Part shown: in pieces, positions 58,517 through 64,000 of the stretch
How positions within the stretch are numbered: position 1 is the stretch's first letter
Layout of the letters: each line of letters starts with the position of its first letter
DNA from: SAR86 cluster bacterium
Lineage (GTDB): Bacteria > Pseudomonadota > Gammaproteobacteria > Magnimaribacterales > TMED112
Direction: 5' to 3'
Assembly (NCBI GenBank): GCA_023703535.1
Contig: CP097967.1
Location: 346,001 to 410,000 of the forward strand
Length of the DNA stretch: 64,000 bases
Program-made: the position numbers and the translations under genes
The notes under the pieces: generated by a model
Told to the model about the DNA's origin: nothing
What the model saw: the letters and a program-made list of their open reading frames with translations, nothing else
Database searches by the model: none

Positions 58517-59904
58517 TGTCTGAAAAAAACTATGAATTTATTGAAATTAAGAGGATAGAGCCAGAAACAAAAAGTTTGAATGTAAGAAAAGTAGATTTTT
58601 CCGAAATTTATGAGCAAACAAATATAAAAAAAGTTTCAGAACAGGCAAGCAGGTGTCTTGGATGTGGCAATCCATATTGTGAGTGGAAATGTCCTTTACA
58701 TAATTACATTCCTGACTGGCTTAAACTTATAGAGGAAAATAGATTAGAAGAAGCAGCTGATTTATGTCATGAAACAAACGCTTTTCCAGAAATATGTGGA
58801 AGGATTTGTCCCCAAGAAAAACTTTGTGAGGGAGCTTGTACCTTAAACACTGGATATGAGGCTGTTACTATTGGCCAAGTTGAAAAATATATTTCTGATA
58901 CAGCTTTGGAACAGGGATGGAAGCCGAAAAAATATTCAGAAAAACAAACCAAATTTCACGTATCAATAATTGGTGCTGGGCCAGCTGGATTAGCATGCGC
59001 TGAAACATTAATAAGAAGAGGAATAAACTGCACTGTTTATGATAAGTATTCTGAAATTGGCGGATTACTTACATACGGAATTCCAGAATTTAAGCTTGAA
59101 AAAAAAGTTGTTCTAAAAAGGAGAGAAATCTTAGAAGAGCTTGGAGTAAAGTTTGTTCTAAATTGTTGGGTAGATGATAAGAAAATAAAAGAAATTGAAA
59201 CAGCAAGTGATGCTATTTTTTTAGGGCTGGGAACTTACGAATCTATTAAGGGAAAATATAAAGGGTTTGATAAGGATGGAGTAACTGAGGCTCTGCCATA
59301 CCTCATTAAAAATACTGATTATTTAATGACTGATAGTGATTTTGAGGAATTAAATTTCAAAGGACAGAAAGTTGTTGTTTTAGGAGGCGGTGATACAGCA
59401 ATGGATTGTGTAAGAACAGCGATAAGACAAGGAGCAAAAAGTGTAAAGTGTATTTATAGAAGAAGTAAAGAACATATGCCAGGATCTTCTAAAGAAGTTA
59501 AACATGCTGAAGAGGAGGGCGTTGAGTTTATTTTTAATACACAACCAGTTGAAGTAGAGGGAAATGGTTCGGTCAAAAAATTGAAAATCGTAACGACAAA
59601 ATACGACGAAAATAAAAAATCGTTAGTTGAACAAAGCGGCTCAGAAAAGTTGCTTGATGTTGATCGTCTAATCGTAGCATTTGGATATAGCGCATCACCA
59701 CAAGATTTTTTTATAAATAAAGGAGTGGAAATTGATAAAGATGGACTAGTAAAATTAGATAGAAATGAGTACAAGTATCAGACTTCTAATGAAAAATTTT
59801 TCGCTGGTGGAGATATGATTATGGGTTCTAGTTTAGCAGTTTATGCAATAGCACATGGAAGAGATGCGGCAAAAGAGATAATTAACTACTTAAAAAGCAA
59901 TTAG
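58516..59904 (+). CDS. gltD: Glutamate synthase (NADPH), small subunit
   Basis: Electron-transfer subunit that passes NADPH electrons to GltB. I take the ATG at 58516, which shares its A with the gltB stop and gives 462 aa starting MSEKNYEFIEI. The N-terminal domain has the [4Fe-4S] cysteine clusters (RCLGCGNPYCEWKCP; CGRICPQEKLCEGAC), then FAD (IIGAGPAGLACAETL) and NADPH (VLGGGDTAMDCVRTA) folds. It ends just before a bidirectional terminator. Confidence 0.96.
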   Translation: MSEKNYEFIEIKRIEPETKSLNVRKVDFSEIYEQTNIKKVSEQASRCLGCGNPYCEWKCPLHNYIPDWLKLIEENRLEEAADLCHETNAFPEICGRICPQEKLCEGACTLNTGYEAVTIGQVEKYISDTALEQGWKPKKYSEKQTKFHVSIIGAGPAGLACAETLIRRGINCTVYDKYSEIGGLLTYGIPEFKLEKKVVLKRREILEELGVKFVLNCWVDDKKIKEIETASDAIFLGLGTYESIKGKYKGFDKDGVTEALPYLIKNTDYLMTDSDFEELNFKGQKVVVLGGGDTAMDCVRTAIRQGAKSVKCIYRRSKEHMPGSSKEVKHAEEEGVEFIFNTQPVEVEGNGSVKKLKIVTTKYDENKKSLVEQSGSEKLLDVDRLIVAFGYSASPQDFFINKGVEIDKDGLVKLDRNEYKYQTSNEKFFAGGDMIMGSSLAVYAIAHGRDAAKEIINYLKSN

Positions 59905-59970
59905 AGCGAGTAACAGCCTTTTTAAGGCATAAATTTTAAAATCTAAGCCAACTCTTTAGAAAAAAACAAA

Positions 59971-59995
59971 AAAAGGGCTCAGAAGAGCCCTTTTT
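59971..59995. terminator. Bidirectional terminator between gltD and a convergent membrane-protein gene
   Basis: A 10-bp perfect stem, AAAAGGGCTC / GAGCCCTTTT, with an AGAA loop, a T run on the right and a long A run on the left. It can stop transcription from both gltD (+) and the minus-strand gene ending at 60014. Confidence 0.9.
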
Positions 59996-60013
59996 AGATA
60001 AATAAAAAATTAT

Positions 60014-60403
60014 TTATGCTTTCTTTGGCCCCCAAACTAAACCTAACTGGAAAAGAACAATGACGGCACTTAAAGCCATTGCTACAGGACCACCTAAAGC
60101 AAGTGGTGAAGCAAGACTTGCTTCTAATCTTCCGCATGAAGCGCCTTCAATAGCGCATATTGACGCAGTATATGACTCAAATACATAACCAGCAATAAGT
60201 CCAGAGTTTGTGAAACTCGCTGCAACCAATACACAGTAAGCAGTTGTAAAGATCTTTCCAACCACATTATCACCGGCATCCCCTTGATAAATTGCATTTG
60301 CAAACCTAAACCCTAACCAAGTAAAGATTGCAAAACCTACAAAATACATTGCGTTACTAATAAGAAAAATATAAAACAAATTTAAATATTCATATTCACT
60401 CAT
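60014..60403 (-). CDS. Small membrane protein of unknown function (129 aa)
   Basis: I do not recognise the family. 129 aa with about three or four membrane helices. FTWLGFRFANAIYQGDAGDNVVGKIF suggests a cytoplasmic Asp/Gly loop, and the C-terminus is VIVLFQLGLVWGPKKA. A loop in the second half has two Cys (ICAIEGASCGRLEAS). A GGAGG-like site lies upstream of the ATG. The neighbouring 89-aa protein at 60509 shares a matching FxxANxx..GD pattern and the LFQxxxxWxPxK tail, so the two look like diverged tandem paralogues. Confidence 0.75.
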   Translation of the reverse strand: MSEYEYLNLFYIFLISNAMYFVGFAIFTWLGFRFANAIYQGDAGDNVVGKIFTTAYCVLVAASFTNSGLIAGYVFESYTASICAIEGASCGRLEASLASPLALGGPVAMALSAVIVLFQLGLVWGPKKA

Positions 60404-60508
60404 AATAATTATCCTCCTAATACAAGATTAGAGCATTCAAAGACAGTTTTGTGTGACAATTTGATGAACTTAGGACCAGAAAAAAGGCTGAAAAAGGGTA
60501 GGTTAGCT

Positions 60509-60778
60509 TTATTTTGGGGGCGGAAACCAGATCATTGCCATTTGGAACAAAATTATAAATATATGAAAAATATAGGCAAAGGCTGGAGAAATAATCGGAT
60601 TGACTAAATGAATAGTTAAAAACATCACTGCGACAAAAATACAAAAAAGTGAGCAAAAGATCTTTGCAACATTTCTAACAATATCTCCACGATTAATTGC
60701 TGCTCTTAAAGAATTTGCAAGATTAAATGAAATATAAGTTAAAACACTGAGACTTAAAAAATATATTCCTGGTTCCAT
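60509..60778 (-). CDS. Small membrane protein of unknown function (89 aa), paralogue of the 60014 gene
   Basis: 89 aa, three hydrophobic segments. ISFNLANSLRAAINRGDIVRNVAKIFCSLFCIFVA aligns by eye with the FANAIYQGD...VGKIFTTAYCVLVA stretch of its neighbour, and IILFQMAMIWFPPPK with VLFQLGLVWGPKKA. It lacks the Cys-containing loop. No known domain recognised. It lies about 100 bp from dif on the terminus side of gltD. Confidence 0.6.
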   Translation of the reverse strand: MEPGIYFLSLSVLTYISFNLANSLRAAINRGDIVRNVAKIFCSLFCIFVAVMFLTIHLVNPIISPAFAYIFHIFIILFQMAMIWFPPPK

Positions 60779-60874
60779 ATTAATATTTTACCTTTTTTTT
60801 AAAAATTTTCGAATTGAAGAAGAGGGTAAATAATTTTTTTTCATTTCCTAAATATTATTTTAACTATATATATA

Positions 60875-60902
60875 ACTTCGCATAATATATATTATGTTAA
60901 AT
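60875..60902. other. Chromosome dimer resolution site dif
   Basis: XerC arm acttcgcataa (60875-60885; 8 of 11 match E. coli dif), centre tatata, and XerD arm ttatgttaaat (60892-60902; 11 of 11 match). It lies in a 248-bp gene-free gap, as dif sites usually do. XerCD act here, helped by FtsK, to resolve dimers. The rest of the gap (60779-61026) is AT-rich, and I see nothing else in it. Confidence 0.88.
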
Positions 60903-61026
60903 TAATAGTATAAATAAAAGTAGTCACTATATTAGCTCTACATGTGTATAAATGCGCCTAATAGCAGAATATAACTTATCGGTATTTTTGTGAAAAAGAA
61001 TTATTTAACATAATCCAAGTAGTGAA

Positions 61027-61500
61027 CTAAGAGAACCAAGAATGTTTACCAAACTGATTGGGTTCTACCCGTTTTTTATTATCTAAGTAGTACTTGAATC
61101 CCATCATTACACTTTCAATGTATGATTGAAGCTTATGTTTAACATATAAATTCCAGGCTAACCACTTTATTAGAGGATTTTTATAAGGTAAAGAGGGATT
61201 TACTCTTACCTTTAATGTAGAAATACTTCCTTTTTCTGAAACAATCCAATTTACAACTGTATCTCTTCTTTTCGCTCCTATTCTTAGATCGTAGCCATTC
61301 TCATGCCAATTAAATATTTCTCTGGTGTACTCTAATCCGCTAAAATAAAGCACTTTATCCATAGAATTGCTGCCTGGCCATGTAATAACTTCATTTTTCT
61401 TACAGAAAGGATGATATAGCTCCAATGCACCGGGTTTTCTTATAAGATCTAGTAATTCTTTTTTGGGAAGCTTAAATGAAGCCTCAGATTGTACATACAT
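61027..61500 (-). CDS. SRPBCC-fold protein (START/polyketide-cyclase-like)
   Basis: 157 aa. MYVQSEASFKLPKKELLDLIRKPGALELYHPF fits the opening helix-strand of SRPBCC ligand-binding proteins, with FSGLEYTREIFNWHENGYDLRIGAKRRDTVVNWIVSEKG in the sheet and a long C-terminal helix (KLQSYIESVMMGFKYYLD). No catalytic motif. The ligand is unknown. It lies just downstream of the GNAT gene on the same strand. Confidence 0.6.
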   Translation of the reverse strand: MYVQSEASFKLPKKELLDLIRKPGALELYHPFCKKNEVITWPGSNSMDKVLYFSGLEYTREIFNWHENGYDLRIGAKRRDTVVNWIVSEKGSISTLKVRVNPSLPYKNPLIKWLAWNLYVKHKLQSYIESVMMGFKYYLDNKKRVEPNQFGKHSWFS

Positions 61501-61510
61501 GTTAAATACC

Positions 61511-62011
61511 TTAAAAATTCTTTTCTAAATATGCAACTCCATATTTATTACTAAAAAAATGATCTTCAACTCTTCTAAACCCCATTTTTTCATGAAATTT
61601 TAAAGATTGTTTATTTATTGGTTCAATATTTGCCTCAGCACAAATAGTAAGCTGCTCATTAATATAATTTTTAAAAATATTTCCATACATAAATGAACCA
61701 AAACCCCTATTTTCAAAGCCTTTTTTGACTCCTACGCGGTCAATATATAGAAATTTTTTGTATTTTTTTTGAAAATATTGATAGTTTAGCGATTCATATG
61801 GAAGATCCTCTCTCATGCAAACTATAAATGCGCATATTTCTCTCTGAAATACCAAAAAACTTCCAAACGTAGATAATGCAATTAAATCCTCTAATTTGCT
61901 TAAATCCCCTAGGGAGCTAAGCATAGGCTTATGACTCTCATTTATCTCTAAAACTTCGCTTAAAGACGCCTTTTTAGCCTCTTTAAGATTAAATTGCTCT
62001 AAATTATTCAT
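61511..62011 (-). CDS. GNAT-family N-acetyltransferase
   Basis: Acetyl-CoA-dependent acyltransferase fold, 166 aa. YIDRVGVKKGFENRGFGSFMYGNIF is the acetyl-CoA-binding motif A (V...(R/Q)xxGxG/A; here NRGFGS), and LKFHEKMGFRRVEDHFF motif B. The start at 62011 (MNNLEQFNLKEAKKAS) fits the family; an ATG at 62044 would add 11 residues, and neither has a good ribosome site. Substrate unknown. Ten bases separate it from the SRPBCC gene. Confidence 0.78.
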   Translation of the reverse strand: MNNLEQFNLKEAKKASLSEVLEINESHKPMLSSLGDLSKLEDLIALSTFGSFLVFQREICAFIVCMREDLPYESLNYQYFQKKYKKFLYIDRVGVKKGFENRGFGSFMYGNIFKNYINEQLTICAEANIEPINKQSLKFHEKMGFRRVEDHFFSNKYGVAYLEKNF

Positions 62012-62073
62012 TTTTACAAAATTATTATTACAAAAAAGTGACATTTTTACTTTACTGATTACAATAATCTTTC

Positions 62074-62292
62074 ATGGCAGGCAAAGATACTATTGAAATG
62101 CAAGGAAAGGTAATAGAGGTATTACCTAATACTGTTTTCAGAGTTCAGCTTGAGAATGATCATGTCATTACAGCACACATCTCTGGGAAAATGAGAAAAA
62201 ACTATATCAGAATAATGAATGGTGATAATGTAACTGTAGAGCTCTCCCCTTATGATCTCAGCAAAGGAAGAATTACCTTTAGAACTAAGTAA
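62074..62292 (+). CDS. infA: Translation initiation factor IF-1
   Basis: 72 aa S1/OB-fold protein that binds the A site during initiation. [28 protein letters not shown] and [37 protein letters not shown] are diagnostic. The 3' end overlaps clpA by 8 bp, convergently; clpA-infA adjacency is conserved in gammaproteobacteria. Confidence 0.97.
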   Translation: MAGKDTIEMQGKVIEVLPNTVFRVQLENDHVITAHISGKMRKNYIRIMNGDNVTVELSPYDLSKGRITFRTK

Positions 62293-64000
62293 TTTTTTCT
62301 TTTTTCTTTACTTTAAAGTTTAATTGTTTCGCCTTAATTCCAACTAAGATTGTGTCACCTTTTTTTGCCTTATCATCTATGAGCATTGCGGAGACAGGTT
62401 TTTTAATATGCTTATCAACTGATCTTGACAAGGGTCTAGCACCAAGTTTCGCATCAAATCCTTCATCAAGTATCTTTTGCACCACAGCATCAGTCCACTC
62501 CAAATCAATTCCTTTAAGATTTAGCTTTGCCTGAACCTCAACAAGCAACTTTTCTACAACCGAATTTAAATTATTATTATCGAGCTTATTGAAGTTGATT
62601 ATTCCATCAAGCCTATTTCTAAATTCAGGTGTAAAAGCTTTTGAAACAGCTTTTTCAAACTTATCTACCGATTCCTGTTCTATGAAGCCGACTGCCTCGT
62701 TATCTGCCTCAACTGCTCCAGTATTTGAAGTCATAACGATTATGGTATTTTTAAAATTAATATTTCTTCCATTGCTGTCTGTTAGAGTTCCATAATCAAG
62801 AACTTGTAGAAGAATATTAAAAATATCAGGATGTGCTTTTTCAATTTCATCTAAAAGAAGTACAGAGTGTGGCTTTTTATTAATCTCCTCAGTCAAATAT
62901 CCGCCTTGATCGTAACCAACATATCCAGGAGGAGATCCTATTAGTTTTGAGATGCTGTGTTTCTCCATAAATTCTGACATATCTATTCTGACAAAATCTA
63001 TACCAAGGAATTGTGCTAACTGTTTAGTGAGCTCAGTTTTTCCTACTCCTGTTGGGCCGGTGAATAGAAAAGATGATATTGGTTTTTCATCGTTACCAAT
63101 ACCTGCCTTAGCCGTTTTAATTGCTGCAACTACTGCCTCAACAGCATGATTTTGGCCAAAGATTACAGACTTAAGGTTCCCCTCAAGACTATTCAGGTTT
63201 TCCTTATTACTTGCGCTTAATTGCATTGCTGGAATTTTTGTAATTTTTGAAATTAAATTTTCAATATCTGATTTTCTTATTGTTTTACCCATATTTTTTG
63301 CAAGTTTCTTTTCTGAACCAGCTTCATCAATTAGGTCTATAGCTTTATCTGGAAGTTTAGAATCCTGTAAATATTTGTTGGACAACTCAACGGCAGACTT
63401 TAAGGCTTCTTTGGAATATGAAATACCATGAAATTCTTCAAATTTTCTTTTTAAACCATCAAGAATAGCTATAGTTTCATCTATTGACGGTTCATCAATT
63501 GGTATTTGTTGGAATCTTCTAGATAGCGAACTATTTTTTTCAAATACCTGCCTATACTCTTTATAAGTTGTTGCACCAACACACCTTACATCTCCTCTTG
63601 CTAATGCTGGTTTAAGTAGATTTGAAGCATCTAAAGCACCCCCTGATGCTGAGCCTGCTCCAATAATAGTATGAATTTCATCTACAAATAAAATTACATT
63701 TTCTTTTTTTTCTAAAAAGGAGGTTAGAGTCTTCATTTTTTTCTCAAAATCTCCTCTGTATTTTGTTCCTGCAACAAGACTACCTACGTCTAATGACATA
63801 ACCTGATAATCTTTAAAAATTTTTGGCGCCCTACCCTCTGCAATAGCTTTTGCTAGTCCCTCAGCTATGGCGGTTTTACCAACACCAGACTCGCCAACAA
63901 GTACAGGGTTATTCTTTCTTCTTCTACCAAGTATTTGAAATAATCTCTCCAAGGTATCATCTCTACCAATCAAAGGATCAATATTGCCCTTTTCTGCCTC
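62285..64000 (-). CDS. clpA: ATP-dependent Clp protease ATP-binding subunit ClpA (5' end outside window)
   Basis: AAA+ unfoldase that feeds substrates to ClpP, often with adaptor ClpS. The frame is open to the window edge; the visible 571 residues begin just before D1 ([10 protein letters not shown]), with the N-domain missing from view. D1 has Walker [16 protein letters not shown] and Walker [14 protein letters not shown]2 has [15 protein letters not shown] and an arginine-finger region. The ClpP-docking loop reads VGF at the position of the usual [16 protein letters not shown] and [16 protein letters not shown] close D2. Confidence 0.95.
   Translation of the reverse strand, partial: EAEKGNIDPLIGRDDTLERLFQILGRRRKNNPVLVGESGVGKTAIAEGLAKAIAEGRAPKIFKDYQVMSLDVGSLVAGTKYRGDFEKKMKTLTSFLEKKENVILFVDEIHTIIGAGSASGGALDASNLLKPALARGDVRCVGATTYKEYRQVFEKNSSLSRRFQQIPIDEPSIDETIAILDGLKRKFEEFHGISYSKEALKSAVELSNKYLQDSKLPDKAIDLIDEAGSEKKLAKNMGKTIRKSDIENLISKITKIPAMQLSASNKENLNSLEGNLKSVIFGQNHAVEAVVAAIKTAKAGIGNDEKPISSFLFTGPTGVGKTELTKQLAQFLGIDFVRIDMSEFMEKHSISKLIGSPPGYVGYDQGGYLTEEINKKPHSVLLLDEIEKAHPDIFNILLQVLDYGTLTDSNGRNINFKNTIIVMTSNTGAVEADNEAVGFIEQESVDKFEKAVSKAFTPEFRNRLDGIINFNKLDNNNLNSVVEKLLVEVQAKLNLKGIDLEWTDAVVQKILDEGFDAKLGARPLSRSVDKHIKKPVSAMLIDDKAKKGDTILVGIKAKQLNFKVKKKEKIT

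Noticed and set aside
60872-60902. Resemblance to a loxP arm (ATAACTTCG...)
   Set aside because: Only the left arm is similar; the right arm does not invert. The whole matches a XerCD dif site far better.

Overview
The window is AT-rich, tightly packed bacterial chromosome carrying almost only core genes. Many neighbours overlap by 4-11 bp, and GTG or TTG starts are common. I found no tRNA, rRNA, insertion sequence, prophage or CRISPR. Gene content and order (sucBCD with lpd, xerD-dsbC-prfB-lysS, rpoE-degP-lepA-lepB-era-recO-acpS, rpmF-fabD-fabG-acpP, pdxB, nrdAB, sdhE/ygfZ, dif) point to a gammaproteobacterium with a streamlined genome. A free-living marine lineage of the SAR86 kind would fit, but that placement is inference.

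Layout. 1-4585: 3' part of the 2-oxoglutarate dehydrogenase/succinyl-CoA synthetase operon. 4547-5918: half of a MATE transporter abutting an acyltransferase whose 5' end is uncertain, apparently a rearrangement junction. 5915-17094: pdxB, msrB, murJ, ribF, ileS, lspA, ispH, then dadA-ampD-ampG for cell-wall recycling. 17076-19120: groESL with a heat-shock promoter and a terminator. 19153-21049: a PuuD-like membrane protein and a CBS-domain membrane protein. 21150-27294: rpsP-rimM-trmD-rplS, xerD-dsbC, prfB (with its programmed frameshift) and lysS. 27286-33553: mdh, an SDR, and nrdB/nrdA behind paired NrdR boxes. 33651-36691: serA, a DnaA-box dyad, ung, ygfZ/sdhE. 36724-47267: rpoE, a fused anti-sigma factor, degP, lepA, lepB, era, recO, acpS, adk, tsaB, uppP, rsmJ, DUF805. 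47311-51850: a reduced fatty-acid locus followed by mltG-tmk-holB. 51910-59904: a nitrogen-assimilation island with porin-amt under a glutamine riboswitch, divergent from gltBD. 60014-60902: two related small membrane proteins and the chromosome-dimer resolution site dif. 61027-64000: SRPBCC protein, GNAT acetyltransferase, infA, partial clpA.

The most interesting element lies in the porin-amt leader. Three tandem 25-nt H-type pseudoknots sit immediately 5' of a clear glnA-type glutamine riboswitch. Unit 3 has a compensatory change in stem 1 and unit 2 has a completely re-paired stem 2, so the structure is supported within a single sequence. Other points of note are an RseA-like anti-sigma factor fused to an RseB C-terminal domain, an AmpG permease with a VanZ-like tail, an exact 58-bp tandem duplication between acpP and mltG, and single-gene dropouts from otherwise conserved operons (plsX, fabH, fabF, pabC, rnc, pdxJ, recJ, fkpB).

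The dif site at 60.9 kb places the window at the replication terminus. Genes to its left are mostly on + and those to its right mostly on -, as expected if the forks converge there.
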